Shown in pieces: positions 1 through 10,809 of a stretch of 64,000 nt of DNA (position 1 is the first letter of the stretch; every line of letters starts with the position of its first letter). The notes beneath the pieces were generated by a model that saw only the letters and a list, made by a program, of their open reading frames with translations, had not been told where the DNA came from and did no database searches. The DNA is from Gliomastix tumulicola (lineage: Eukaryota; Ascomycota; Sordariomycetes; Hypocreales; Bionectriaceae). The position numbers and the translations under genes are program-made. The stretch is taken from NCBI GenBank assembly GCA_001599755.1, contig BCHX01000008.1:2232001-2296000 (forward strand). The letters run 5' to 3'.

Positions 1-2968
1 CGATGTTGATTCCACCAGACCACAGGTCGCCGACTGCGCTGAGTGCAGTCCTGCTGGCATCCTGACCACGGACTACCAGAGACACGTAAGGGGCTTCCTT
101 GGCAAGCTTGTTAGCCGCAGCCGTAAAAGACTGCTGCACGGGGCCCTTGAGTGCCGCATGAGGGCCTACTTCGATAACTCCGCCCCAGCGGAAGCGGGTG
201 GTACGGCTCGAAGCACCGGAGGACTTGACATCATGTGCAAGGATACCAGCAACGGCATCCGCGAACTCGACGGTGTTGCACATGTTGGACTTCCAGTAGT
301 GCGCGTCGAGGTCGCCTTGCTGCACAATCTTGCCCGTTAGCGACGAGTACATGACAACGCTTCTGCTGCCGGGAAGCTGCTCAATGTGGCCCATTCGCTC
401 AATGTAGCTGTCGGCGACATCCATCATATGAGGCGAATGATACGCCGTCTTGACCTTCAGCTTGCGGGCGAACTTCTCGTCGGCCGTGATGCTCTTCTCC
501 AGGGCGTCGATGGCAGCCACGTCACCGGACAGCGTCACGCTCTGGGGGCTGTTCACACAGGCAACGACGGCCGAGCCCTCAGGAACCTGCGCGAGGTACA
601 CCTTGGCTTCCTCGCGCGAGAGGCCAGCGGCCATCATGGCGCCCTCACGCGGCACGCTGGCAGAGCTCACGCCACGGGCATACGCGATCCTGACAGCATC
701 ATCGTGCGAGATGTAAGACGCAGCATACGCAGCCGCGATCTCGCCGCTCGAGTGGCCAACCACGGCGGAGGGAGCCACGCCCCAGGACCGGAGGAGGTCG
801 ACGAGGGCCACCTGCAGGACGGTGCACAGCGTCTGGCTGAACTCGGGCAGCACGATGCGTGAGCCTTCGGTCTTGGAGAGCTCCTCCAGCGCGTCCCACT
901 CGCAGCCGTACTCGGCGAGAAAGCGTCTGGATTCCTGTACGCTCTGCGCGAAGACGGGCTGGCACATCAGCTGGACGCCCATCGCAGCCCACTGCGCGCC
1001 CTGGCCGGTGAAGACGAAGAGGAGGTCCGTGTTTGTGCGGGAGGCTCGGGATCTCTTCGGTGCCGGTGCGGCGAGCTCGGTGGTCAGCTCCGAGAGTGAC
1101 GATGCAACTGCGAAGGCTCGGTAGTCATGGTGTGTACGGCGCTCGGAAAGAGTGTAGGCAAGATCGTTGAGGTAATGCTCGTCGTCTTTGGCAAGCTTGA
1201 GATTCTCAAAATCGGCCTTGTGCACGTCGAAAAGCCGCTGGATGCCGGCCTGGTCTCTGGAACTGAGAACGAAGACCCTGCTCACGGGGCCGAGATCGAC
1301 GCTGCTGGTGGGTGTCGACGGATAGGTCACGCTGATGCCGGACTCAGAACCGTCATCCTCATCAACCACCGTGTTGTGGTTGCCAACCAGACCACGCTCG
1401 GACAGGTAGTGGAACGCGTCGTCCATAATGACGTGGGCGTTTGCTCCTCCGAATCCAAAAGAGTTCACGCTGATGCGTCTTCGGCCGCGGCTCGGCCAAG
1501 GCATGGTGTGCTCTGGAAGCGCAAGGTTCCATTCATCGAAGTGCAGCGCCGGGTTGCGTCGTTGCACGTCGTACGTCGGAACCAGCATGCCCTTCTCGAG
1601 GCAGAGAACGGCCTTGAAAATACCGGCTAAGCCCGAGCAGCCCTCTGTGTGGCCGACATTTGGCTTGATGCTGCCAACATAAAGGGGGCCAAGACCTGCT
1701 GCTCGGCGTGCTGAGCCGATAGTGTCAGCGATTGCAGACAGCTCGATGGGATCCTATCTCAAGTTAACAACGTATCCATATATCAGGTTGGGAAGAAGGT
1801 AATCGTACTCCGACAGGAGTACCAGTTCCGTGGCTCTCGAAATACTCGGTCGAGGAAAGGTTCAGACCGGCGGCCTGGTATGTCCGACGGATGAGCTCTG
1901 CCTGGGCCTCCGAGCTCGGCTGAGTAATGCTGGGCGTCTTTCCGTCGGCGTTAGCGCCAGTATGTCGAATCACCGCTCGGATGGTGTCTCCGTCGCGAAG
2001 AGCATCGGAGAGCCTCTTGACCACCATGCATCCAATTCCCTCTCCTCGCCCATACCCATTGGCGCGATCATCAAAACTATGCGAGATACCCTCGGGACTC
2101 AGCATGTGGATGGCGGAGAACTGCTCCATGGTGTTGGGATAGAGGATCAGGTTCACACCCGCCACGAGGGCCTAGGACAGCGCGTCAGTAAGATTAAGCA
2201 GAAACAGGCTAAGTAGTGTATGAGCACAAACCTGCTCGGTCTCTCGAAGCTTCAGGGACTGACACGCCAAGTGCAGCGCATACAGACTTGAGGAGCAGGC
2301 TGTGTCGAGAGTAATGCTGGGGCCGCGGAGACCGAAGAACCACGAGACACGATTTGAAATCATGGCCTCGCTGAGGCCAGTAGCGGCACTGTAGCCCATG
2401 TCCTGCAGCTCCTGCGTCGACATCATCTCGTAGTCGTTGGTCATGCAGCCAACATAGCATCCGGTCTGCGAGTTGACCAGCTTCTGTAGGGGAATACCAG
2501 CTATTGTGCAAGGATTTATGGTCAGCGTTTAGATTTCTCTTGCCATAAAGTTATAAAGCCCAGACTCACCGTTCTCAATGCTTTCATAGCTCACCTCGAG
2601 GAGGAGGCGCTTCATGGGATCAAGAGCAGCCGCCTCCTTAGCAGTGGTCGAGAAGAACGGCGCGTCAAATTGGCCAACATCCTCCTTGAGGAAGTATCCA
2701 TGCTTAACAGCCATCTGCCATGAAACATGTGTATTAGAGAAGATGCCCGCCGTGAGGCTGGAGTGCCAAAAGGACTTACAGTTCCTTTCCTGTCGGGATC
2801 AGGATGATAAAGCTTGTCGCCATCCCATCTATCCTCGGGAACCTTGCAATGCCCCGTCCTGGCATTGCTAATCATGTCCCATAATGTGCCCAGGGAAGAC
2901 ACCTCGCCGGACAGCCTGCACGCCGCGCCGATAATGGCGATAGGCTCTTGGTCGTCTTTGATCAACAT
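1..2968 (-). CDS. Type I reducing polyketide synthase, N-terminal KS-AT part (cut by window edge)
   Basis: This is an iterative type I polyketide synthase that condenses acyl-CoA units into a polyketide. Exons are 2780-2968, 2570-2714, 2232-2500, 1809-2171 and 1753 down past position 1; introns are 55-69 nt. About 906 residues are visible. The protein opens directly with the ketosynthase (EPIAIIGAACR near residue 8), with no SAT domain before it, as in highly reducing PKSs. The KS triad is intact: DTACSSS (Cys near 180), ESHGTGT and KPNVGHTEG; the domain closes with NSFGFGGANAHV. The acyltransferase follows, with FTGQGAQW, the nucleophile elbow GHSSG and YHSPHM. DH, ER, KR and ACP domains would lie off the left edge, so the reducing class is inferred from KS style and domain order. 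It is divergent to an FSH hydrolase and lies in a region with a P450 and an AflR-type regulator. Confidence 0.93.
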
Positions 2969-3515
2969 GTTGGGCTGCGGGTGTTATCGACGGATGTTTT
3001 CGCGTGCTGATAGACTAAGAATATGCCTTTTGGCGGAAGAGGTTATAAATTCTTAGAGAGAGAATGTGCCAATTCAGTGGACAGGTTGTCGACGCGAGAG
3101 TGATTGGTCGAGGTCTATTTCAGAGTCATATCAAGATCCAGTCTTATTGATGATGCGTGCTCAACAAAACACAACAGATGGAGAGAGTTTCGAGTCATGT
3201 CTCTATATGTAGCATGAGACAATCATGATACGCCTCTCAAAGGCTGGATAGCGGTGATTGGCTGCATTGGTCCACGGTTCTCGGTCGTGTGCCGCCCCCT
3301 GCTTTGGAACGGCCAGTCCTGCCGACGGTTTTGCCACACGAAACGCCCAAAATGCAATCGGAGCCTTCCAAATAGGTCTGGAAATGGCCGGTTTAGGCAA
3401 CTCGAAAACTCCACTCGCTTGTATGGCTGTTTTGATATCCATGGGCTACTGTCCACATCTCCTTCGCTCGCGCAAGCACGGCAGTCAGTTTGACAGCAAG
3501 ATCGAGTTTCTCAAC
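2969..3515. other. Divergent promoter between PKS and FSH hydrolase
   Basis: This non-coding stretch separates two divergently transcribed genes and must hold both promoters. Apart from a TATA-like box on the PKS side I see no repeat, no RNA gene and no clear AflR-type palindrome (TCG-N5-CGA). Open frames here overlap each other on both strands and have no recognisable protein content. Confidence 0.6.
3043..3050 (-). promoter_or_regulatory. Candidate TATA box of the PKS gene
   Basis: A TTATAAAT run lies about 75 nt upstream of the PKS start codon, in the 547-bp divergent promoter shared with the FSH hydrolase. It is assigned by position and sequence only. Confidence 0.35.
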
Positions 3516-4414
3516 ATGAGATTTGTGTGTCTTCACGGCGTTGGCAGCTCCGGCGCCATCTGCGAGAGTCAGTTTGAGCCATTCGTTAAGGCTGCCGATC
3601 CCAGCTACGAGTTCGTCTTCATCGATGGCCCGACCGTGTCTATTCGAGGCCCAGGTACGTCAGTCGCATCTCCCATTGCTGCGGCTACCGTCTAACTGCC
3701 TCAGGCATGGGAAGCCAGTTCTCTGGTCCTTTCTGGTCGCACACTGAGGGGTACTCGCCCAAAGAGATGGAGGCCGCTTTGGATCACTTCCACTCCGCCC
3801 TAGAGAGCCAGGGTCCCTTTGATGGTGTCGTCGGGTTCAGCCAGGGTGCCGCGCTGGCCATCTCATACATGCACTGGCACAAGAAAACGCACGGCGTGTT
3901 CCCGTTCAAGGTCGCCTTGCTGTTCTCTTCGGTCTGCTCGTTCTCTTCGGACACGGAATACTCCCACCACACGATTCAGGAGCTCAATGCACGTGGTGTC
4001 AGTATCACCTCGGGGGACACCATCTCAGACGGCTTGGGCAAGCCAGAGCAAGCCCTCTACGGTGCCCTCACCAACGTCATCAAGCCGCTGCGGGAGGGGA
4101 ATGCCCTGCTACCGGACATCGGCCTAGACGAGTATTTCAAAGGTGATCATCTGAATGTGCCTCGCCTCCTGCTCCCGGAGCTTCTGGACGAGAAGATGGG
4201 GATCCCAACGCTGCACATGCACGGGAAGGGCGACGCCAAGTTCATGCGCGACATGTCCCTGATCGCCAGGGGTCTCTTTGACAGCAGTCTGATGAAGACG
4301 CTCGAGCATTCTGGCACGCATCACCCTCCTCAGAAGAGCTCCGAGATCAAGCAGGCGGTTCGAGCCATGGAATGGGTTATTTCGAAATCTCAGAAGATGG
4401 ACCTGGGGCGATGA
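3516..4414 (+). CDS. FSH-family serine hydrolase (LovG-like putative polyketide-releasing thioesterase)
   Basis: This is an alpha/beta hydrolase of the fungal FSH (serine hydrolase) family, 282 residues, from exons 3516-3654 and 3705-4414 with a 50-nt intron. The start is the ATG opening MRFVCLHGVGSSG, which is the first beta strand and oxyanion-hole segment of the family. The nucleophile elbow is GFSQG; the catalytic His is in HSGTHHPP near the C-terminus, preceded by a TLHMHGKGD strand whose Asp is the likely acid. There is no signal peptide, so it is cytosolic. LovG, a member of this family, hydrolyses the finished chain from a highly reducing PKS. The head-to-head placement next to a reducing PKS makes that role the best guess. 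A general short-chain esterase is the alternative. Confidence 0.9.
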
Positions 4415-4935
4415 ATGGAGAAAAATGCTACGTCAATTTTTTTACCGAATAACTTGCTGTCTATCTTCGTACCAAACAAACTCTTGTGATATTGGCAGTG
4501 AAAATACAGGACAAACGTCGCCTCAGCCACCAGCCCTGTCAGCATCATGATTTTCAGCGCCTTGCTTTGCCGAGATGGTCCGTGGGTGGGACGTAGGATC
4601 TGCAATACCTGAAAAGATCACGGCCTGGCCCGATTTGGCCAACTCCGTCCACCGCCGTTCCTCTCGTTCTATCGTTTGCCACCCCGAGCTCCGCACGGTG
4701 TAAGCTGAATGCCTTTCTCTCAAAGGAGACAATGAGGCGGGAGGAACTACTCGCACGGGGGTAGACGATTACGGACGACTGTGTACTTCGGTGATTATGT
4801 AGACGAGGCGTGCATGGTATGTCGAGGCAGGTTTATTTGGTAGCAAGGAAGGCAATCCTCATATGTTGACGCTATGTCGACACATCCGAGTAATACGCAA
4901 AAGACGAACACAATAACCTACATCGCATCCCTACC
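4415..4935. other. Intergenic region, FSH hydrolase to cytochrome b5
   Basis: It holds the 3' flank of the hydrolase and the promoter of the cytochrome b5 gene, both on the plus strand. I see no conserved reading frame, repeat or RNA gene. Confidence 0.5.
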
Positions 4936-5638
4936 ATGGCCGGCGACAAAGTGTATAGCACCTCCCAGCTCAGCGAGCACAAGACAAGGGATGATCTGTG
5001 GGTTGCAGTGCATGGCAAAGGTGAGCCTTCACATCCGATCATCCCATGATTGATTCTCTCTTGCTGACAATCCTTTAGTCTATAATCTGACGGACTTTGC
5101 TGCTGATCACCCTGGTGGCATCGATGTCATCGTGGAATGTGCGGGCGACGATGCTACGGAGCCGTTTGACTACGCTGGCCATACCCCCGAGGCCCTAGCA
5201 ACTATGGCTAAGTTTCAAGTCGGTACACTTGAGGGTCATGTTGAAGATACCGAATCTGCAACCGTGCCTACCCTTGCTGCATCAGCGCAATCTGGGGCTA
5301 CACAGGGTGGTGGTAGCCTCGCGTCCGCGGGAGGACCACAGATTCTCAAGGCGGGCCTGGGGATAATAGTGCTGGGAGGATTGGCCCTGTACGCCAATCG
5401 CCTGCAGCTGCCATCCCGGGCTGTTGGTAAACTCGGAGCCGCTCAGTCCCTGTCGGATGCTCTGTCAGATGTGACCAGCGGGGTGGGCGGCCTGCGAGGG
5501 TTTGCGGGTGGACTTCTGGTCTCGTCCGTGTGTTACCTCGCTGGCTATGGGTTCCTCTACTACAAGGCGTACAAGACTCTCGAGCACGAAAAGGATGTGT
5601 TTTCGTATCCCAGCGTGATCCCGCGGAAGAGACTGTGA
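4936..5638 (+). CDS. Membrane-anchored cytochrome b5-like protein
   Basis: This is an electron-transfer haem protein of 214 residues, from exons 4936-5020 and 5079-5638. The start ATG sits in a good context (CTACCATGG). Residues about 5-80 form a cytochrome b5 fold: VYSTSQLSEH, then YNLTDFAADHPGG, whose His is the first haem ligand, and GDDATEPFDYAGHTPEAL with the second ligand His. A Gly/Ala/Ser-rich linker follows, then two hydrophobic segments (about 113-133 and 178-198) and a basic tail, so it is probably anchored in the ER or another membrane. Cytochrome b5 donates electrons to P450s, desaturases and hydroxylases. With a P450 about 10 kb away in the same putative cluster, it could be a dedicated redox partner. 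The linker and second membrane segment make it longer than housekeeping cytochrome b5. Confidence 0.88.
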
Positions 5639-6015
5639 GCTGTGGCCTTTACAGAGATGGAGGAAATGATACTCGAGTCGCTAGACGCTGGCACCAAATT
5701 GATACAGATAATGCGAGCTAGGGTCTCACTACTATGATTGAGTCCAATGATTTATGTTAAGACCAATGACAACAATGTCCCCGTGATCAAAACACGTCTC
5801 CCAAAATTCATTGTGGAGAGAGCTTGTTTTTGAACCGTACTTCGACGCTTCGACAGGTGTCCATCCCGAAATTTGCTCCTTGCCAAGGTTCCAGACCAAC
5901 CTCCACCTCTTGCTGCTTCATTCGGCCATGCTCAGGGACGGCTCAGGTATATAGCTCAGGCATAGCCGAATGAAGCGGCAAGAGGTGAGGTTAGGATTAG
6001 GGTTGTTTGAATCTA
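5639..6015. other. Convergent 3' region between cytochrome b5 and MFS porter
   Basis: Two genes end toward each other here. The sequence holds two copies of an approximately 11-base motif in opposite orientation (around 5923 and 5965: tcattcggc and its complement gccgaatga), which could form a stem in the transcripts. I see no coding potential. Confidence 0.4.
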
Positions 6016-7717
6016 CTACTTCCGCTCCTCGTGGCAATACTCAGACTCCACGGCGGCTTTGTCGTCTATGGTCCCCTCCTCCTCGAGCCTGGTAATCGCA
6101 GCACCGAGACCGACGCACTTGTACGAGCGGAACGCCCTCGTGGGCACCTTGGCCTGGAACATCTCGTCGAGTTCCTCAAGGGAGCGCCTGGTGGTTTCCG
6201 GCACCATGAGCCACACCCAGACGACGGCGACGACGGCAAAGGCGCCGTAGATGAAGGTGACGCTGCCTCCAATCTCGGCCTGGACGTAAGGGTTGACAAA
6301 GTTGATGGGCACCGACGTGACGAAGCTGCCCATGGAGGCGAGGAACAGGGTCCGCTCGCGCAGCTGCCAGGTCCCGACCTCGGCTGCCACGATCCAGCAT
6401 CCGGGCCCCCAGGTGAACCCGTAGATGGAGTACCAGAGAATGAGCATGGCGGCGGAGGCGTTGGCCACGGCCGAGGAATAGTGGCCCGCGGTGCCTGTGG
6501 CGGTGGCGGCACCAGTGCCGAGCATGGTCGAGGCGAGGCCGACGGACCCCCAGAGCAGACTCCAGCGGCGGCCGACCTTGTCAAAGGTCAGAAAGGTGAT
6601 GAAGTGCACGGCAAAGCTGCAGCCCGTGACGAGCATGTTGGTCCGCAGGGGATCCGGGAAGCCGAGCTGCTGCATGAAGGTGACGATGAAATTCTGGATA
6701 AACGACACGCCCTGCGCCTGCTGGAGGATCTGCACGCTCATGGCGATGACGGTGCGGCGCAGGTTTGTCCCCTTGAAGCAGTCCCGGACTGATGTCGCCT
6801 TGTGCAGCTCACGCTGCTCATCTACCTGCTGTTTGAGCAGTTCTATCTCTTGGGGCACACGCTCTGGGTGGTTCGATAGTGAACGCAGGACGGCTTCGGC
6901 TTCGCTGAACCGGCCGCGGTAGACGAGATATCGCGGGGACTCGGGCAGGAACATGTAGAAGGTGATGTAGCCTAGAGGGACAAATAGCTGACAGAGGATG
7001 ACGATGCTGTATCTCTCGCGTGAGCGAACGACTTCATGTAAGGCATGGGGTTTTAGTATGTAGGGGGAAACTTACAGGTACTGCCATTGGTCACTACGGG
7101 ATCGAGCCGCATACACAACGACTGAGGCCATAAAGACGCCGAGCGAGTTGAAGAAGCTATACAGCGCGAGGAAGGCGCCTAATTTCCCAGCCAGTCAGTC
7201 TTTTATCACACCTATTGCAGGCCGCTAAGATGATGTCCATGGTGCACATACCCCTGATTCGGTTTGGAGACGTCTCGGAGAGATACATGGGCACGCAGTT
7301 ACTAGCGAGGCCAATGCCTGCATAGACAATGATGCGCCCAACCACCAGCTGCCAGAAGGTGGTCACGGCCGTGGCCTCAAGAACGATACCCACGATCATC
7401 AGGGCCGATATGACGAGGAACGACTTCTTGCGGCCAAGCCTGCTGGTCACAATGGGCGCGATTATGCAGCCGAGGATGATACCGGCGGATCCCGTGCCAG
7501 TGCCGACAGATATCTTGACCGAGGGTATAACCCATGCGCCGCGCTCCGGATCATACTCGCCGTATTTCTGCTTGAACATGGGCAAGCCTAGGGCACCGGA
7601 CCACCAACCGTTGTCGAAACCGAAGCCCATGGCGCCAACGGAGGAGACGAGGCCGATGAAGACGAGGCGCCAGTTGAGGTCCTGGACCAGAGGGTCCGTC
7701 ATCCATTTGGAAAACAT
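6016..7717 (-). CDS. MFS sugar porter (hexose/lactose permease type)
   Basis: This is a proton-coupled sugar transporter of the major facilitator superfamily, predicted at the plasma membrane. Exons are 7252-7717, 7076-7178 and 6016-7012, giving 521 residues, the usual length for the family. Twelve hydrophobic segments are evident. Family signatures are a GFDNGWWSG-like first helix, SRLGRKKSF in loop 2-3, LPESPRYLVYRG before the central loop, DKVGRRWSL in loop 8-9, and VPETTRRSLEELDEMF after helix 12. The second intron uses an acceptor after GCGAGAG with a CTCAC branch site just upstream; it is the only join that keeps frame. The substrate cannot be told from sequence. It sits inside the putative metabolite cluster but may be an ordinary sugar porter. 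CreA-like motifs lie in its promoter. Confidence 0.9.
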
Positions 7718-8416
7718 GTTGATGGGGAATGAAGAACAAGGCAGAGTCTGAGATTGAGGAAGGGGTGAGGGGAGTAGGTGTTGATCTCTTGTGGAAGATG
7801 GCGGAGAGCCTAGGCTTTTATGTTTTTAGGCCACATGAATCCCGCGCGGAGCGGTCAGAGTCTTTTTTATCGGCAATGAAGGATCCAGTGAGAGAGTCAT
7901 GGGCAATCGAATCATTGATAAGACCCATCTGGGGCCATCTGGGGGAAGCCATATGCAATCCCCAGACACCCGCAAACATCCCCGGCCGACCATGGGGCTG
8001 GTTTACCAGTGGAGAGGAATGTGGATAGGCACAAGTCTCGAAGACGAAGTAAATCAGGTTAAGACGGTGCTTCACATTGCCAGTTTAGAAACCAAGCCCA
8101 CCTGCTTCGCTTATTTGCAGCGAACCCCCACATAGGGTATTCAAGGGGTCAGGCAGTAGTTGGTGGTTGGAATTTCCTAATCGAGTGATGCTCCAGGTTG
8201 AGTATCAGCCAAGCTAGCTAGTGGCAAGGAAGTCTAGACAGCGGGCAGCCAGGGCTACGTGGTACGCAAATTTCACTCCATATAAGTGTATCAGAGGTAG
8301 CAAACGCAAACCAGAAAAGACATCGACCGTACTGCATTTTCGAAACCAAACTGTGCTGTTCCGTGGTACATCCGCAGTGCTAGCCAACCAGCCCATCATT
8401 TGGGAAAAAAAGCAGA
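7718..8416. other. Divergent promoter between MFS porter and Mpv17-like gene
   Basis: This 699-bp stretch carries the promoters of both flanking genes. Besides the CreA-like cluster, a TATA-like ATATAAG lies near 8280 on the Mpv17 side. No protein-coding content was recognised. Confidence 0.5.
7929..7965. promoter_or_regulatory. Cluster of CreA-type (CTGGGG) motifs upstream of the sugar porter
   Basis: Two CTGGGG hexamers (7929-7934 and 7939-7944) and one CCCCAG on the opposite strand (7960-7965) fall within 37 bp, 210-250 nt upstream of the sugar-porter start. They match the SYGGRG consensus of the carbon-catabolite repressor CreA/CRE1. Clustered sites are typical of functional targets; binding is inferred. 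Confidence 0.4.
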
Positions 8417-8953
8417 ATGCCTCCGATCCTCGCAACAGCCACACAATCTGCATTACTCAAGGCGGCAGCAGCCCTTATCGTCCAGGTCGTCTCATCTCGG
8501 GGTCACTCCGACATAGACCTCCCACAACTCGTCGAGTTTGCCATCTTTGGGTTCATCGGTGCTCACATCAGCTACGCATGGCACCAATTCCTTGAGGAAA
8601 CATTCCCTGTGCGTCAGCAGCAAGGAGCACAAAATAAAAACGCCAAAAACGACAGCTCCTCACCCATCCGTTGGGCAAATCTCCTCCTCAAGGTCTTCGT
8701 GGATCAGCTTATCGGCCTACCGCTTCTCAGCGCCACTTTCCTCATCTGCACCAACGTCAATCGGGTGGATGGTGCCACTGCGCTCGTCGATGTTCTTCTG
8801 GGGCGGATAATGAGAGTAGTGATGGCCGGCTGGAGACTGTGGCCGGCCGTGGCCCTTGTGAATTTTCTCTGGGTTCCGCTGCGTTGGCGGGTATTGTTTC
8901 TGAATATTGTTGGGTTTGGATGGACCATTTGTTTGAGTATATTGTCTCGGTAG
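8417..8953 (+). CDS. Mpv17/PMP22-family integral membrane protein
   Basis: This is a small four-helix membrane protein of 178 residues, intron-free. The C-terminal family signature is clear: WRLWPAVALVNFLWVPLRWRVLFLN followed by a Trp-containing helix and a short tail ending LSILSR. Upstream are FGFIGAHISYAWHQFLEE and FVDQLIGLPL, matching the family's GP..H.WY..L and DQ...P blocks, though the first is diverged. Members sit in the inner mitochondrial or peroxisomal membrane and act in metabolite permeability. Some fungal clusters contain peroxisomal Mpv17-like proteins, so a role in compartmentalising a pathway is possible but not shown. The first 20 residues are Ala/Leu-rich and could be the first helix or a targeting segment. 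Confidence 0.85.
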   Translation: MPPILATATQSALLKAAAALIVQVVSSRGHSDIDLPQLVEFAIFGFIGAHISYAWHQFLEETFPVRQQQGAQNKNAKNDSSSPIRWANLLLKVFVDQLIGLPLLSATFLICTNVNRVDGATALVDVLLGRIMRVVMAGWRLWPAVALVNFLWVPLRWRVLFLNIVGFGWTICLSILSR

Positions 8954-9143
8954 CTTAAACCATTGCCGCTTGCATTTAGTCGAGTAAGCTGCGCGACAGA
9001 CCGCGACATATCTGGCTACATGATAGAATTAAGTGATACTGAATAAGAAAGATGCCAACTGAGATTTTACATTCAAACCACAGCTACTTGTATACTAGTA
9101 GACAGTCGCTTTCTAAACCCCGGCAAACTCGTGTCGATTTACT

Positions 9144-10652
9144 TCAGAGCTCGTCATGCTCTCCAGTTAACATGGACGTGTCAACAGGGAAACTCTCACT
9201 CTCGAGAGTGATGACGACGCGTCTATACGACACAAGAGATCCATCAGAGACTTCCAGGATCAGATGTAGATGCTTTGTTTCCTCTGGGTGTCGATTACGA
9301 CCTGGGGCCCTGACCACTTCCTTGGGAGGAATCGTCACAGTAACTATGGGTGAATCCGCATTTTCGAGGCCCAAGGCCGTGACGTCCCTGAATGGGCTGT
9401 TGTTGTTGCTCGAGGGCTCAAGGTACTGCCACCACTTGTAGGATAGCACGTCGCCGTCTGGGTCACAAGAGTTGGAAGCATCAAGCCTCAGAGAGTCGCC
9501 CTCGTGAGCGAATACTTTGACAACGCCGCGAGAGTGGTCTCCATTGATGGAAGCAACAGGGGCATGGTTGGCTTGGGAATAAGCCGGAGCTGCAGAGTAT
9601 TGCATGCGCGCTGCAAAATCGCTCTGGAAAGCGGCCCTCCATCTCCAGACAGTCACATGCGGCCCCATGAAGACCCGGCGCTCACCGTTGACTGTCTTGA
9701 AAACGGTATCGACGCTGTCGGCAAAGTGGCCCTCGCCATAGGCGACGGGGCCGTAGCGCCCTCCCCAGGAACCCCATTCGGGATGGCTGGGATCGGACAG
9801 GCCGTTGGGGATGAGATAGAGGAGCGAAGGCGTGTCTCCCTCGACGATGAAATGAGCGTCTGGATATTTCTTGCCTAGCGGGCCGACGGCTTGTATGTTG
9901 GTTTTGATCCAGTCGGCCGAGATGAGGTCCTCGTCCGCGTCACTCGGGAAGTGGTAGTAGTTGTCGCCAGAGATGCCTCCCCAAGCAGCAGCAGCGTACC
10001 GGTTGAAGTGGTGGACGCTGGCAATGTAGAATAGCTGCGGCCAGTTGCGGCGGATCCAAGGTCCGGCATTGTCCTGATCGGAGATGGCGTAGGCCCGAAT
10101 CTTGGACACGAAGGCATCTTGTTCTGCCCTGGTCCGCGTGGCGTTGACATTCCACAGTGCCTGCGCGAGGACAGAGGCGCCGCCCCAGATGGGAATCCAG
10201 AGCGGCTCGTCAGAGGCGTCGACTGCTCGCTCGAGAGCCATGGAACCTTCGCTGTCCTTGCCTTCCCCCACGCCGTCCATGCCGTAGACCGGCAAGCCCG
10301 TACTGATGAGGCTCCGTAGACGATCTGCATCGGGGTATCCTTTCGCGTGCTGCGACAAGTTGGGCAAGACTTCCTGGTATGCATCGACGATGTCGTGCAT
10401 CTGATCTGGCCGTGTGGTGTCATTCAGCCAGATGGAGGTGGTGGCGATGAGGCCCTCGAGCTGGAGCTCGTTTGCATAGACCAAGAGCCTCACAAATGAT
10501 TGGGCATCATCGGGCTCATTCGCAATATCGCTGAGGACGAAGACTCGGGGCTTGTCCGACTCTGGGGGCTTGCAATGGGAATTGGAAGCTGTGACGAGGA
10601 AAATCGGGTGCAGCGCCTGGAGCGCGCCCAGTGCCACAAGAGATAGCCTCAT
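9144..10652 (-). CDS. Secreted nucleoside-hydrolase-like (DUF1593/Sde182) protein
   Basis: This is a secreted protein of 502 residues in one exon. An N-terminal signal peptide (MRLSLVALGALQALHPIFL) is followed by the DUF1593 nucleoside-hydrolase-like domain, with VFVLSDIANEPDDAQS near the start, corresponding to the Asp-rich Ca2+-site loop of nucleoside hydrolases. From about residue 370 a beta-rich C-terminal domain begins (DASNSCDPDGDVLSYKWW), a PKD/cadherin-like fold typical of Sde182-type proteins. Bacterial relatives occur in polysaccharide-degrading loci; the substrate is unknown. An upstream in-frame ATG at 10709 would add 19 residues ahead of the signal peptide. A TATA box only 13 nt before that ATG makes the inner start more likely. 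Confidence 0.85.
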   Translation of the reverse strand: MRLSLVALGALQALHPIFLVTASNSHCKPPESDKPRVFVLSDIANEPDDAQSFVRLLVYANELQLEGLIATTSIWLNDTTRPDQMHDIVDAYQEVLPNLSQHAKGYPDADRLRSLISTGLPVYGMDGVGEGKDSEGSMALERAVDASDEPLWIPIWGGASVLAQALWNVNATRTRAEQDAFVSKIRAYAISDQDNAGPWIRRNWPQLFYIASVHHFNRYAAAAWGGISGDNYYHFPSDADEDLISADWIKTNIQAVGPLGKKYPDAHFIVEGDTPSLLYLIPNGLSDPSHPEWGSWGGRYGPVAYGEGHFADSVDTVFKTVNGERRVFMGPHVTVWRWRAAFQSDFAARMQYSAAPAYSQANHAPVASINGDHSRGVVKVFAHEGDSLRLDASNSCDPDGDVLSYKWWQYLEPSSNNNSPFRDVTALGLENADSPIVTVTIPPKEVVRAPGRNRHPEETKHLHLILEVSDGSLVSYRRVVITLESESFPVDTSMLTGEHDEL

Positions 10653-10713
10653 TCTAATTTGGGTGAGAATATGGCAGCTTGGACTGTTCGTTAATGCTCC
10701 TCTTACCATTTAC

Positions 10714-10727
10714 CTACGTATATATAC
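10714..10727 (-). promoter_or_regulatory. TATA box of the nucleoside-hydrolase-like gene
   Basis: A TATATATA core (reading GGTATATATACGTA on the minus strand) lies about 65 nt before the preferred start codon at 10652. It is too close to the upstream ATG at 10709 for that ATG to be transcribed from it, so it helps decide the start. Confidence 0.5.
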
Positions 10728-10809
10728 CTGCGTGCAGCTTTAAATCCGTGCTAAAGTGTGCTGCAATGATCTAGGCGGTTCAAGATGCCTTTTCTAGCCA
10801 GTGCCAGGT

